A DNA stretch of 61,278 nucleotides from Branchiostoma floridae (Eukaryota; Chordata; Leptocardii; Amphioxiformes; Branchiostomatidae), in the NCBI RefSeq assembly GCF_000003815.2, contig NC_049979.1, forward strand, positions 24,442,353 through 24,503,630, given 5' to 3'. Positions 11,950 through 25,385 of the stretch are shown one piece after another. Under the pieces are notes generated by a model that searched no databases, had not been told where the DNA came from, and saw only the letters and a program-made list of their open reading frames with translations. The first letter of the stretch is position 1. Each line of letters starts with the position of its first letter. The position numbers were made by a program, and so were the translations under genes.

Positions 11950-13610
11950 AGGCTGTCCACCATTTAACAGGTTGAAATATGAGTATACGTAAGTACATTT
12001 ACGTACCCGGGCCATTGTCAACAAAACCAACCAGTGTACACAATACCGCGGCACGCCATAAATAAAATAAAAAAAAAAACTCATTTGAATTCAGTGTTCC
12101 GAGGCGACTCTGATCACATGTTTCACTGGCAACCTGCCATATCCTGGTTTGAAGCTGGAGATGGATCAGATAACTTGGTCAGAGTCTGTAGTAAACACCT
12201 ATGCCACAAGGGAGTTATTTTTAGATTTCGTGATTCAACGTTTCTACAGTTGTCCTACAAAGTCCTTTGCATGCAACAAATTCATTGGATTACACACGGA
12301 TACAAGCTATATCTGTTGGCAGTAATAGTAATAGTAATTGTAATAGTATGTTGGCAGTAATAGTAGTAGTAAGCATTCACTAATAAGTGAAGATATTACA
12401 CTTCGGGCGGAGCTACTTTCCATCAAACCCTCATCTTTTTGATTAGAAGATTGTGTTGTGTAAGGTTTGGTCAAGTACATTGTATAGGGACTTTACAATG
12501 TCAAACAAGAAGGTTCAATTTTTGTAGGTAGCCGGTGTGTTACATGTATGACATTACGGATTTTAACAACTCAGCTACAGATATATAAACAAAGGTTGAG
12601 CGACACATGAAGTTCAAAGGTTATGAAACACAATAACGTTAACGTTACTGAAATGCTTGAACTGTCGGGAGGAATGTTAACATAACCAGACATCGTGCGA
12701 CTATACATTACATGTTGACGCTTATCGGGAAATAGGAAACCACTTCACTGGGCTCACTTTTCCTTTGTATATCGAGATATACTGGCGAGATTGCGCGCTT
12801 CTAAATCTTGAGAGCCCAGTATGAAGAGAGGCTTGTGAGACCTTTCACACCAAGATTCTTACTTATTTGTTGTACTAATAAGCTGAATATGAAGGTAATA
12901 GCTAGACGGCTCGAGAGGAATAAGGGCAATATCATATGCAATGTTATCAACCACGGTGGATGTAAGTTGATTTTTCGCTTCCTATCGCATCTAGGAACTG
13001 ATAACAATGAGTGGATAGGAAAAGACAGAAAGAAAAGGAAATTAACAAAACCTTTTTAAGAAGGCTCAAATCAGTTTTACTACTAAATGTGTCAAGTCTC
13101 AAAATGGCAGTACTTCTGCCTCCATTTACAAGTGAACAAGCTTAATTAGTTTCTACACCACAGCATTGCTTTAATACGGCCCCACATATAAACAGTAAAC
13201 AATGGTTGGGCTTGCTCGAACCATAGTATTGAGAGTAACGCGGTGGCTCGTACTCACGTACGTACTAGGACTAATATCTAACAATTACAAGTAACAGAAC
13301 GTTGGATTTACTTAATTCTGACTGGAGAATAAGTGTTTTCCATGTGAAGGGAGCACACCATACACCAGGTAGGAGCACGCGCTTTCTCAAGTTCCCACAT
13401 TTCTTCCCGTGTTTGAGTTACATATACAGTGTTAACGTCAGATGGGGAGGGCACTAAGTAGTACATTATGTCACATTCTTATCTAAGCACACGTCGAGCT
13501 CTGCTATATCATAGAAGTATGAGGTTTCTTTGGACTCCGAGAGGAAGTCTACGTTTCGTAGGAATTGGAAGGGTCTGAACAATTCGGTCTGAAAACCAAC
13601 TACTTACTAG
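11950..13610. repeat. Inverted partner of the block at 43860-44990
   Basis: By eye, several segments match the reverse complement of 43860-44990 in order: ACAGGTTGAAATATGA and CCATTGTCAACAAA near 11970-12025; ATTACGGATTTTAACAACTC near 12552; TGCTTGAACTGTC and GGAATGTTAACAT near 12653; TTTCTACACCACAGCATTGC near 13150; GGAAGTCTA and GGAAGGGTCTGA near 13545. The stretch near 12030-12480 has no clear partner. The block lies 3' of HSPA12-A, and its partner lies 3' of HSPA12-C. Confidence 0.75.
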
Positions 13611-15274
13611 TCGGATGTGAATCTAGAACCCTTGCTAAATGTTTGTAGCGTACATGTTGCCATTGTCCATGCAAAGGTTTCGGTCGGGGTTGGGGGAGGG
13701 GTTGTGTATGAGGAAAACTAGAATCCTAAAATCGCGACCACGCTAGGAACTTCTGCTCGGAGAATATTCCTTGGCGACTAGGCGCCATTGAGCGGATTTC
13801 TAGCGATTATGAGTCATCGCAAAACACTAACTGTCATTATATTTTAGACAAGCAAACCTTCTATCTCAATCAAATACCCTTCTCATTCAAGTTGTCACTA
13901 CACAACATTGCCAGAGTTGTTTCGGTGCGATCAATGTTAGAGCCAAAACTTTGGTGGAGGTGTCACTGTCTCATGTCCTTGTGTCAAGTCAATGTGAATG
14001 TGATTTGCTTTAAGAGATTCAGAATTAACATAGTCTGACTGAACACGGGCAACTTTAACTTTAACTTTACTTTAACTGAACACTGCTTAAGTCTGGACTT
14101 AAACGCTGCAGCGAGGAAGTATAGTTTTATTGTTCTGACATGCTTTACAGGTGAATGTGAAAGTGAAAGTAATTTCACTTGCACAGCTGAACATGTACAC
14201 GCTCTCCCATACAGTTATTTTACACGTATAATATTTTTTCTTGATCATCACTCCTTAGGTAACAGACAGCTAAGCGGGGGAAAGTGAGATCATATTTGTC
14301 TACCAAGATACATAGTTTAAAGGGAGAGGAATAAAATGAAAAAATGTGAACTTAAGCCATTTTATATTGTGTATAGTATAGTATAGTAGCATGATACACA
14401 TTTGTAAAACACACCAAATAAGCGCATTAAGTACTGCGTGTACAATGACTGATAAATGATTGGTTTCTCTTATAGATCCTTTTTATAACTTTTACCGGAA
14501 GTAAGAAACAGATGCAAGTATCGTGTTTAACAGACATTTACCCAAGCTTTTGTATATGCGCATTACATGTAAACTATTCGTTCTATCATCCAGTCTAGAC
14601 TTATGATTATAATATACGAGTAATATAATACAACAAAGTTGCTCTTACAACTGCGCGTAATGTCTACTATGGATAAAAGAAATCTTTAAATAACATGTCT
14701 ACATTTCTTTATACATTACACAAACTACAAGTATACCCGGATTTTCTATCAGTTACTACCTAACTTGCCGCTCTTGATCACACTTTTATCTGACGAAGTG
14801 TACACATTACACATTTCTATACGTAAAAATCGTGACATCTCCTCCATGACAAGTCTTTGTAACATGAAATATTGCACCGCTATTTCTTGAAGCGTATTGT
14901 CCACTCAATAGGAGCGAAGACAATGTGGAAATATGATTTCTCATATTGTCAATTTGTTATTTGACGGATACATATCCAAAAGTATATAATTTTGTTTTTC
15001 TTCTCGTCGTTGCACAATGAAGGAAAAATCATGGTCTTGCAAGTCACCAAAATAGGGATTGAAACACAACTAGTGACCTCAGGGGTAGCTTGTGGTCAAT
15101 CTTACAGGAAATAAAAGTTGCCATACATGGTCAGTTGTACCCTACCACACCATCCATATCCCACAGTTTATTATGCACCGCTACCGTATATTGCCTAATG
15201 CCCAACTCGTTTTGGAAAGATTTCTATCGTCCAAACCTCTCGTTTGTCTTTCACGGCCAAATGTTTCTTTGAAT
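13611..15274. other. 3' flank of HSPA12-A
   Basis: No exon. TTTATT at 15167-15172 reads AATAAA on the minus strand, 103 bp past the HSPA12-A stop, and is the likely polyadenylation signal. Confidence 0.5.
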
Positions 15275-18207
15275 CTAAAATCTTATGTCGTCATCCAGAA
15301 AATCCACATGCACGTTTGCTTTTGATCTTGTAGTTACATCTACAGCCTCGACGTCGATTTCTGTGTCGCCAAAATAGAAGGTTATTTCTATCTGCCTGTC
15401 TGTACCCCCGGTAGTGTCGGGCATGTCTAGCGTGGTAACCCCTAGTCTGTGTACTCCTGGGGCGGTGGTAACATAGACGTTTTTCTCATGTGACCCATGC
15501 ACGTCTATCGAGGCTTTTGTTTGGTCTGGGTATAGGGGGTAGTGGATATGCTTTTTACCGGTCCCTACACGGACCGATTCACCAACTTCCACAAACTTGT
15601 CAAAAGCGTTCATGCAACGGCCCATGACCTCCTCCTCCCCTTTGTGTAGCCTACTGTTATATGGAGACGCACATCTAACGCCGTACGTTCTGGGGCTGAT
15701 TCGCTCGCTTATCAAGTGGGGAGTGTGACCAAACTTAACGGCCCCTTTCACCACGGCCAAACTGGCGTCATTCGGGACCAAAACACGGACATGATTTGAA
15801 AACCTCTTCTTAAAGGCATGTTGGAGTAATGGGGACTCGCTGAAACCTCCCACAAGGAAAAAGTATGCCACGTCGGACAGACTTTCCTCCTGCATTAGCT
15901 TTTCTACGTGGTTTAGGATATGGTCTATCACTTCCTTGAACAGTTCTCGCATCTTTTCACCCTGTACACAAAGGAACCCGTTTGAGAAACGCACCCCGTC
16001 TACCTGACAGCTATCAATGGTCTCTCTCACGTCCCCACCCTTAATACGCCTGTGAAAATCATTGAAGTGATAGTGAATTGGGAAGTTGACAGACCCGGAT
16101 TCTGTAGTGGTGGAACGCTTTTTTGTCTCAAACGATTCCATCCACTGTTGCCACTCGGACGGATAGGACGTGCGGTAGTCGTCAATGAAAGTTTTACCGA
16201 ACACTGACTCTGTCAAAGCTACGAACCGCTCGTCAACCTGTGTCCCACCCCATGCGCCACCTGTTGCCGCATAAACCTCTTTGACCCTGTTGTCTGGACG
16301 AACTTCGTGCATTGTGATGTCAACTGTTCCGCCTGAAAAAGGAAAAAAAGTCTTTACGTAGATTGGAGTCTTAATTTCATGACAAAGGTTCACTGAAAGA
16401 CATTTTCATAAAATATCGAGCCGGTTACTGCCATGACTATTTACTACATGCTCACGGTATGGGTGCATAAGATGTGAAAATTGATCATAAGTCAACTTTT
16501 TTTTTAGATAGATAGGGCTAGGTCCCGCCAAAGTCAATGCCCTTTTCGTACTGTCAGGAAAGTTTCTTATTTGTTTCTACCAAGGCATTTCCTAGTTGTA
16601 TTCCTCTTTCCGATATATTATGGCATGTAAAGTTTGGTCCTTTGCATTATTGGTGTATTTACTACCGTGCTGTATGTATCTAACGTTATAGCCTTTGTGT
16701 CAGAGATACAACTCAATGAATGTTCAGAATTAATACGAAAGCTTCATCTACGATGTCAATGAAATATCTTTTATCTATCTTTTGCGCTTGGTTAAATGTG
16801 TTGTTTATTAGTGATAATTGTATGCAACACTGACAACAATTTCGTACAGCGGATAAGCGCCTTTACAAGAGCCCAATATTAAAACCCACCTCCGCAGTCG
16901 ACGACCATGTAGCGCGTGCCGGCCGGCATGTTCAGCTTGTCCGTACCGTCTCCACTCTCCCCCAGGAAGTGGCTAACAGGCTGCTCTCGGCAGTGCAGCG
17001 AAGCACTCTCAGGTTCCAGCGCGATGATTAGTTGTTGGGGGGTTGCTTTAGACACAATATCTGCCTGTTGAAAAATTAGAGGTACAATGTTTTGTTTCAC
17101 TTGTCTCTGTCTGATCTATGTTTGAAATGGATGTGCCAACATAGGAATTGCTTGATATCGATGTGAAATGCATAGAATGCAGACTGAGCAGCATAGGCAC
17201 AATAAACGGCGAAATATCGACTTCCTTAGAATATTCATGTACGAGTATATACACTAAGCCTCAGAGAAGCACCGAAGGAAACTAAAACTAAAGATTTACC
17301 TATCTTTGCAAGTCAATCTAAGTCGGGCCCGTCAAACATGAGACATTAGCATACTCTTAGTCCGAGAAAATTCCAACTAAGTCTGTTATAAGTCTAGCTA
17401 TAATTTGGTCTCAATTGCCTCCATGCACAACGAAAGTGAAACCACAAAGTTGTTCTTTTTGTAATTATGGGTGTATCCTCGGAATACACGTATGGTTTAA
17501 ATGTGTTTTAAACTTACGTCGTAAGCGGTCTCGCGCATGAACTGTTTCGCTGCATCGTTCCAGATGGCGGGAACAGTGATGACCCAGCGGATGTCTTCGT
17601 CACCGATGTGCGTGGTCTGGGAGACTTTGGCTATTTCCCCCATCATGTGCTGTTTCAGGTAGCGTAGGGCGTGTGAGAACACGTCCATAGCTGGCAGGGT
17701 CTTCCCGTTTTTAGCTGTCAGGTAGACGCTTCTGTCCAGGTCCTGAAAAAAACATCAAAAATTTGCCTTCTGTTTCAGAAATTTCAAAACGCAAACTTAA
17801 GTGCATACATAGTTGCCATAAAGATACCGAAGGGAAATTTTAGGTTGTCGCCTTAGCTTCAAAGAACGTCCCTGCAAATGCACGTAGCAACAATTTCATA
17901 CCTTATAAGAAGCATGCAGTCGCATCTTGAACCGATCAAAGAAGTAGTACTCCTTGTCCTCCTCCTCCTTGAGTAAGGTAGTGTACTTCGAAATGGCTTC
18001 GAAGCCAAAAGCCACGAACTCTCTCTCAGGAGACAGAAGTACCGATGTTGGTGTTTTGTACGACTGGAAACCGACGTTTTCACCCCAGTTTTTATTCATG
18101 ATGATATCTTCTGGTGACGACATGAAGGAAAAGGCATAGCCGCTGTAGGTCGTGCCAAAATCAATGGCAGCAACCATAAGGTACGTCTTGTTCGTTGGGG
18201 TGGCCAT
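15275..18207 (-). CDS. HSPA12-like: HSPA12-like atypical Hsp70 ATPase (copy A), complete, four exons
   Basis: Exons are 18207-17902, 17742-17518, 17064-16890 and 16332-15275, with GT/AG borders and phases 0, 0 and 1, giving 587 residues. The Hsp70/actin-fold nucleotide-binding domain is evident: phosphate-1 loop IDFGTTYSGYAF (about 15-26), the HSPA12-type NKNWG stretch, IRWVITVPAIWNDAAKQF in exon 2, LIIALEPESASLHC in exon 3, the phosphate-2 loop DCGGGTVD (233-240) split by intron 3, and the adenosine motif FLVGGFSES (about 394-402). The last third lacks the canonical substrate-binding domain and EEVD tail, as is usual for HSPA12. Family members are cytosolic ATPases; a client cannot be named from sequence. 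The length is somewhat short of the roughly 680 residues of vertebrate HSPA12A/B, mainly at the N terminus. Its neighbour HSPA12-B lies upstream in the same orientation. A perfect NRF1-like site lies 71 bp 5' of the ATG. Confidence 0.95.
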
Positions 18208-18277
18208 GGCGGAATGTGGGGAGCTTTTGTGGCCTACTAGTTGCCATACGATGCACGATTAGCTAGTAGTACATGTT

Positions 18278-18289
18278 TGCGCATGCGCC
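18278..18289. promoter_or_regulatory. NRF1-like palindrome upstream of HSPA12-A
   Basis: TGCGCATGCGCC fits the NRF1 consensus (YGCGCAYGCGCR) at 11 of 12 positions and lies 71 bp upstream of the start codon. Function is inferred from the motif and its position only. Confidence 0.4.
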
Positions 18290-21002
18290 ATGGGCTCAGG
18301 AACTGAAACCACACTAATAGCAACCACAGCCATTTTGTTCTGCTTACTTATAGGTTATGCATGGCAACACCTATGATTAATTACCTTTGTTAATGCTACA
18401 ACTCGATAAGAGTATGACTTTATATTGTGTATGTACGTATGTATTACCTATGATTAGAGCTGAGTTTCCTTTTTTTTTGTGTGTGCGGGGGGGGGGGGGC
18501 ATTCTGACTACTTCCTTACTAAACTCGATTTTCAAAAATCATCCAGATCATGTTTGAGATAGTTTTTACGCCCTTGCGAATGCTAAGATTCGTAATTTTC
18601 TTCTTCTTTTAAAAGCACAATGTGCCCTTTCCGTTCTTCACGTTCCTTTTTTTTTTCTATTGTTCAAAAGAACAAGCATATCTTGTGATGATTTTGATAA
18701 TCAGTTGTTTTCGACATACAGTTGGTACCTCTATTTGGGTATTAGAACTACTCACTGACTTTATTCTGAATTGAACTCTGAAGCAAAATTTACGAATAAC
18801 TACTGACACAATAATTGAAATTTGGAGATTTTATTCGTCTGTACAGGTCAGATACTACATGCCATGTATAATTGTATGACATTTCATTGGATACATTTCA
18901 TTGGACGTATCTAACATAACAATTAATGTCCTTATACTATATTTCTATTACATATATCCAATTAAATGATACATTGATCTATGCGTTTACAACAAGGCGA
19001 TATAATTTCAAAATGAATTTACCTAAATTCGAAAATAGCTCGCTGGAAATTCGGTTTGTATTTTTCCCCCTTTTTGTATTTTTTAAAGAAAAAAACAACA
19101 AAGAAACTTGGGGAACTACACAACAGAATAATGATAATAGTACCAATTAAATATCCGATGAATTATATACAAGACTAACGCAAATGATAACCAAAGATTG
19201 CAATATAACCATAACAATACCAAACAGAAATTCTAAAGTAATATAACTGAAATTCTGGATTATCAAACATAAGAATAGTAATAACAAAAATTCAAATATG
19301 ATAATGCTTAAGCCACTAAAGGTAAATAAACAGGACATCAGCTATATGAGATGATAAACAGGATATCAGCTGCTGTAATGTTTGTATTCTTAAGAAATAA
19401 TCCACATGCAGTGTTTTACAGTCTTCAATACTTTACGGTATCCCTTACGGTTAGCACATGTATAAACCACATTGTACAAGGTCTCTGCGACCTAGAAATC
19501 GAAATAGCTCTTAACAGCTAATTTCATACATCAAAAATGAATCTTCCTACGCTTCGTCCCTTTATTTGTTGTTTCAGGCATGCTTTTCCATAGTATATTC
19601 CAATTATTAAGTTTCATAGCCAGTGAGGTCAGATTGCGATCGTCAGCCTAAATGAAACAGCCATTTTCTTCAAAGCGAAATATTTTCAAATAAAATTCCG
19701 GAAGAAATGAAAGTTACTTGTCTGACGTATTCTCTTATACATCGTTGTAAGACAACATGTTGATAGGTGACACTGGCGCTTGAACACCAAGTTTCCTGTT
19801 TAATAGTACCGAGCTTTCTGGGTCCATGAAGAACAGCATACATAAACGTTATGTACAAATGTACATTATATAAAGTATCACATCAACCCATGCTAGACGA
19901 TATAAATCAAACAATAAATACACGTTGTCAGTCAAAGTGCATGGCGACACCACATATAGCAACAACACTAAAACCTATAATAGAATGCATTAACTTTGTA
20001 TTTCAGAAAAAAACAGGAATACACATCTGGATCGTGCTTATTAAGCATGAACTTTTGGTACGATCTCTGCAAGAGCTCGGTAGTCGTATGCAGCCCCTCA
20101 AACCAAGGAGATTTCGTTGATAAACGCTCCTTGCTAAAACAGACTCCCTTCACTGTACCGTCTTTTTCTGTGACATAAATACAAGAAACCGGCTTTTTGT
20201 AATGCCTTTTTCACTGTGCTATACTCCTTAGTACCTAAGAAATGTGGCTGGAAATGTGATGTCTGTCGACGCCTCTATTATCGGATTGAATGCGGTCGGA
20301 TTATGGGTTCGGACGAAACACAGCTTCCCAAGGCATTTTAGATTCTTGTATAAGTAACCGCGACAGTGACAACTGCGAATTATCAGTGTTTTTGTCGTCG
20401 GGTTATGTTTGTTCTCTCACGCTTAGGCTTTATAATAAACAAATGCATGTGCCTAATGTGTGATACTGCACACAGTATACGTAGTTAAAGGAGTCCCAAA
20501 CTCCACAAGAGAGTGTTATTATTCGGTAGATATTGATTTTAGGAAGTAAAGCATACATGCTACTTCACATTATACGATATACGCAATACTAGTACCCCTG
20601 CGCATATCCAAAAGTATTCAGTAATGTGCTAAACTCCTAAGTACTCTTTTATTAAATTAAGTCAGCTCAGCCTATGGCTGAATACAATGTGTCTGACATG
20701 GCCTGACAAAAGTTCGGTTACAGAACCAATCGGGGTTGTTATGTGTTGCTTGATATCTTGTGAACAATCGGCCGCATGGTGTGCACACACCCTCATTTAT
20801 GCCGAAAATATTCAAGATGAAGGAAGTGTCTATACGTATAGGAAGTGCATGGGTAGGGTCTGCATGGGTTTAGTGAGTTTTACAAACAGGCCTTGCGTAA
20901 TTCACCACAGCAGGAATTCTGCAAAAATGTTGCTGATTGCGAATTTATGGAAATTAACGCTCCCTTCTTGAGTTTAGGACCCCTTTAGCCAAAGCGATAG
21001 CC
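18290..21002. other. Gene-free stretch between HSPA12-A and HSPA12-B
   Basis: AT-rich, with a poly-G tract near 18487. No exon seen. TTTATT at 20648-20653 (AATAAA on the minus strand) may be the HSPA12-B polyadenylation signal. Confidence 0.45.
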
Positions 21003-23835
21003 TCAGTCATGTAGGAAGTCGATTTTTGTAGATGCCCTCTGACCGCTACCCAAGGCAAAGGCATCAATTTTTATTTCAGTTTCAGCGAAGGTTAGTGTAG
21101 CCCGTACTGCGCGGGTTAGGCCGGGAATAGGGGGTGGTAAGCGCACAACTACATAGCCACATTTGGTGACACCCTCGTCATCACAATAATGAACCTCTCT
21201 TTCTTCTGTTCTGAATATTTCAATGCCCATAGCCGGTTGAAGCAGTGAGGACGGAGAGAAAACATGCTCCGAAACCTCACCCACCGTCACTAACTGCCCT
21301 GCCTCGACAAACTTCGTGAACACTCTCGTGCACAATAACTTGCCGTCAATCCATTCCTTCAGCCTCTCTGGGTGGTGCTCTCGCTCAAATGGCACACATA
21401 CCGCAGTTCCATAGGTGTATTTGGACTTTCTGGCCGCTATGGAAGAAGGGTTGTGCCCAAACATAACTGCACCTTTGATTATAGACAACCCGCACCCTTC
21501 AGGTACAAGAACAGTGCACGCACCTTGAAACTTTTCCTTAACTGCGTGCTGCAGTATGGGAGACTCGGAAAAGCCACCCACCATAAACATGTACTTTAGA
21601 GGGGTCACTTCTTCGTTTGATACCAGTTTGTCGAGATGGGCAAGAATTGAATCAATAACTGGTGTGAAAAATGATTTCATGACTGAGTGGTGTATTCGAA
21701 TCATTCCATTAGAGAATGCGACCTCTTTTGAATCATATTGCTCTATAGCCTGCTGTGCAGTACACCCTTCCTTGTGCTCACGGTAAAACTGAAAAAAGCT
21801 GTACCCCAGGTGAACCGCGACTATCTCGGAATCACCGGGGCCAGTGGACCGCTTCTTAGTTTCAAATTCATTGAGGAGAATGAGGTACTCATTTGGGTGC
21901 GCTACTCTGTACTGGGTCATTATGTCTGCACCGAAGATGTTGTCCAGTAGTCCGAGAAACGCTACGTCCACCTTCGTGCCTCCCCAGTCTCCCCCAGACG
22001 CTGTGGTCACCTCCTTGACTTTGCCGTTTTCACTGATTTCGTGTACTGTTATGTCTACAGTACCGCCTAGAAAAAAAACATGGCATATTTGATTGTTTGT
22101 TGTTTTATACCGTTTAATTCATTGCTAGACGTGGTCTCGAGGTCGGGCTGATTGTCCACATGGAGCAAGTGAATGTGCTAGATAAAAGTGAGAGACATTG
22201 AGCTAGTTTAGAACTACACTACGATCAGGTAAAGTTATATGCAATTTATACCCTAATGGACAGAACACTCAACATATACTTCATAGATTAAAAAGCATTC
22301 TTTTTGCGCTTTGTTTGTGTTGTTCTTTGCATGATATTCTAGTTAGTCAAGGGTTGCACAAATCCAATGTAGGTCGCAGTGTGATCACAGCGCGATCGCC
22401 GTCTAGTAGAATGGGGCCTTACCGCCGCAGTCCACGATCATGTATCGGTCTCCCGGCTTGATGTCCAGAAGGTGGTTCTGGGTTGAGTCCTGGCGACAGA
22501 ATATCCCCGCTGCCTCTGGCTCCAGTGCGATCAGCAACTGCCCTTCCTTCGCTTCACTGGCTATTCCGGCCTGTAGAGTTTAAGGCAGGGACAACATACA
22601 TTTTTACTTTCCTGTCAGGAAACGTAATTTTGTTGAGAAAAGCCTTCGAGGCCGTGTTGTTGTCCTCTATGTCAAGGGCACGGTCGACCCCCGCCCCCAT
22701 ACCCAAACCATACACACAACCAAATCATGTACTGTATCCATTTTTACACCTGGATGAAGCAAGGAAAGTCGTGTAAAGTGGCTTTCTCAAGGACAAAACA
22801 TTTTGTCCTATGTCAGGGGACTCGACTACAGAACCTAAAACACTCTAACCGCTGCACTAACACTACGCCACCTACATTTGTTTACCTTACATACAAAGAC
22901 CGTAGTACTACATGTACATGCACGGATTATTGAGTCTTTTAGTAAACGTTCAAACTGACCTTATAGGCTGCCTGTCTCATGAACTGTTTCGCACTGTCGT
23001 CCCAGATGGCAGGAACAGTCAGTACCCAGCGGATGTCGTCGTTCTCTAGCGTCGTTTCAGCGGACACAGTCAGCTTAATGGCGTTCAGCATGTGGTCCTT
23101 CAGGTAACGCATGGCATGGGCGAAAATGTCGAGTGCCGGTAGCTTTTTCCCGTTCACATCTTCAATCGTGGTGTCTTTCGATAAAGTCTGAAAACATTAT
23201 GTAAAACACACATGCGTGGGTACGGGTATCTTATATGAGTCGTTTTATATGCCTCTCAGTTCAGATCTGTATCTTGAAACACAACATAATATCAGCCCCA
23301 TACGAAACATGTTTTGGAAATCAAATTGTGTTTTAATTTTCAAATTTCTATGTGATGTTTCTTTCTACTTGTGAGTGAGACAGAGTGCTAGCGGGGATAC
23401 ACTTATGATTCGTTTGGAATATTTTTCTCTATCTAGGTAAGTCAAGAAAGTACCCACCTTCTCAGTGTGGAGTTTCATCTTGAAACGGTGAAAGTAGTAG
23501 TGCTCCTTAGCGTCACTTTCCTCAAGATCAGCATACGCCTTGGAAGCCTCCGAGCCGAACGCCTTGAATTCTCCTTCTGGGGTGAGAAGCACCGATGTTT
23601 CGGTTTTGTGGAGCTGAAACCCTGATTCGCTTCCCCAATTTTTATTCATAATGATAGTGTTCTTACTGGAGGCAAAGGAAAAGGCATAACCACTGAATGT
23701 GGTTCCGAAATCAATCGCAGCTACCAAAAGCCATTGTCTTTGCCCTTCTTGGCCCGAAGCGCTCTGCTGTAAATCTCCAAAAGCTTGAATAAGTTCTAGG
23801 AGACTGCGAAGATCTATATCTAGGGACTGCGCCAT
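21003..23835 (-). CDS. HSPA12-like: HSPA12-like atypical Hsp70 ATPase (copy B), complete, four exons
   Basis: Exons are 23835-23458, 23187-22960, 22570-22423 and 22066-21003, with phases 0, 0 and 1, giving 605 residues. The N terminus is about 25 residues longer than in copy A (MAQSLDIDLRSLLELIQAFG), a short predicted helix before the ATPase core. Motifs: IDFGTTFSGYAF, NKNWG, IRWVLTVPAIWDDSAKQF, LLIALEPEAAGIFC, DCGGGTVD and FMVGGFSES, so the ATP site looks intact. The C-terminal beta-rich part resembles copies A and C (FAETEIKIDAF near the end). The intron-3 donor GTAAGG abuts the terminus of a GCGATC/GACGGCG-type MITE, unlike the donors of A and C. It lies in tandem with copy A. An imperfect NRF1-like site lies about 137 bp upstream. 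Confidence 0.95.
22360..22420. mobile_element. MITE terminus abutting the donor of HSPA12-B intron 3
   Basis: On the gene strand the intron begins GTAAGGCCCCATTCTACTAG, then ACGGCGATCGCG. This is the terminal sequence of the MITE family seen complete at 48911, 49822 and 53778 (AAGGCCCCCATTCCACT...GACGGCG). The opposite terminus was not found in the intron, so the copy is truncated or diverged. Confidence 0.7.
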
Positions 23836-23969
23836 TTTGCTAACGAAAGGCCCCGTTTGTCTTTATGTCCAACCGTTTGGCGACTCAGTGTTGTAAGTTG
23901 TAATCGACCCCCAAAACATAGACCCCCTCCGCCCTAGCCAATAAGCGCGTATGTTTATATCTAACCATG

Positions 23970-23981
23970 GGGCATGCGCAA
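23970..23981. promoter_or_regulatory. Imperfect NRF1-like site upstream of HSPA12-B
   Basis: GGGGCATGCGCA (reverse TGCGCATGCCCC) keeps the GCATGCGC core present 5' of all three HSPA12 copies. The match is partial and the function inferred. Confidence 0.3.
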
Positions 23982-24104
23982 TTGTTTTTTTTTACTTGTT
24001 TTGTTGTTTGCTTATACTAGTAGTTGTTTTCAAGAAAGTTTTTATGGTATCTTTTTAATTCAAAATTTAATTGAATTCGAGTCAATTTATATCTAGTACC
24101 TTAC

Positions 24105-24318
24105 ACCCCTTTCCAGTAGAGGCTGTGACCTTTGAGCGACCCCTGAACGACCAAAAATGCCACACAACGCTCAACAACTTTCATGAATAAATCAAGAGCG
24201 ATTCGTGTTGATATTCGTATACTTTGTTGTCCTTTAGATCATACTTTCACTCATTTTGCAATCATGTATCAATGATTACCCAAATCTAACTCGATTGCCG
24301 TTTGGTGGAAAGGGGGCT
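24105..24318. mobile_element. Short MITE of the CCCCTTTCCA family
   Basis: The left end CACCCCTTTCCAGTAGA and the reverse complement of the right end (GCCCCCTTTCCACCAAA) form diverged inverted repeats about 214 bp apart. It belongs to the same family as the elements at 48-50 kb and 53.8-54.8 kb. Non-coding. Confidence 0.6.
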
Positions 24319-24820
24319 TTTCACGTATATCTAGTTTTACTATAACGGTGTGAAATCGTGTTCGGAACTTATATTGTCTATTAACATAGATGTTGATTCC
24401 AATAATTTTTGCTTCAGTTAAGTCACCTAACTTGCATGACCTGTGGTCGCTTCATCATATGTCATATCAATACGCTAGATGTACACCCCAATTCTGCTAA
24501 TGCATGCTCTATTGTTATGTTTGTTCTGTAAAATTTATTCCCCATGGAGCTCTTTCGAAATTGTTAAATCGTGGTCCAATTTGTGGTATTGTAGTATAAT
24601 AGCTACATGGTATCTGGCCTATTATGCATCACTGTCCTATTGTGCCATGCGTATGTTTAGTATTAGGTTTTAAATTGGGCCGAATAATTTTGGTTTCAGA
24701 GATATAGGAATAGAAAACATAAAGGCCATTAATCTTACGTACGTATGATCCCAAGACCATTTTCATACGTGTAGGCATGTTGGTTCTACAAAACACACGG
24801 CACATATATGTATATACACT

Positions 24821-24826
24821 CACTCT

Positions 24827-24898
<72 letters not shown>

Positions 24899-24915
24899 AC
24901 ACACACACACACACA

Positions 24916-24958
<43 letters not shown>

Positions 24959-25092
24959 ATACACACTCAGACAAGTACACACATACACATACATACACAC
25001 ACACATACACATACACACACGCACTCAGATACATATACACATGCACACACACATATATAGACACAAACACACACACACACCACACACACACA
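24821..25092. repeat. (CA)n microsatellite, compound
   Basis: Almost uninterrupted CA/TG dinucleotides, with CATA interruptions in the right half. Apparent His/Thr or Cys/Val proteins across it are artefacts. Confidence 0.97.
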
Positions 25093-25146
25093 TTAACACA
25101 TTGTTTTTGCTCGGCCTCACTAATGACATTGAATCGTGATATATGA

Positions 25147-25385
25147 TCTTGTTTTTAGTTTCACACCTTTGAGTCAGCGCTTAGGTATGTGCCCTTTCAC
25201 TTTTGAAGGTCATCTTGTTTTTAGTTTCACATGTGAGAGTCATCGTTTAAGGTGTGTCCTTTCACTTTTAGGGGTCAAGCTTGTTGTTAGTTTCACACCT
25301 GTGAGTCATCGCTAAAGCATGTAACTCTTTCACTTTTGGAGGTCGTCTTGTTTTTAGTTTCACAGGCCACGAGTCATCCTTTGTG
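25147..25385. repeat. Tandem repeat, unit about 65 bp, four copies
   Basis: CTTGTTTTTAGTTTCACA recurs with small changes at about 25149, 25214, 25279 and 25347. Each copy is followed by GAGTCATCG- and CTTTCACTTTT-like blocks. Confidence 0.8.

Noticed and set aside
24629-25146. His/Thr-rich and Cys/Val-rich open frames
   Set aside because: Artefacts of the (CA)n microsatellite; the same applies to 59473-59848 and 36082-36510.
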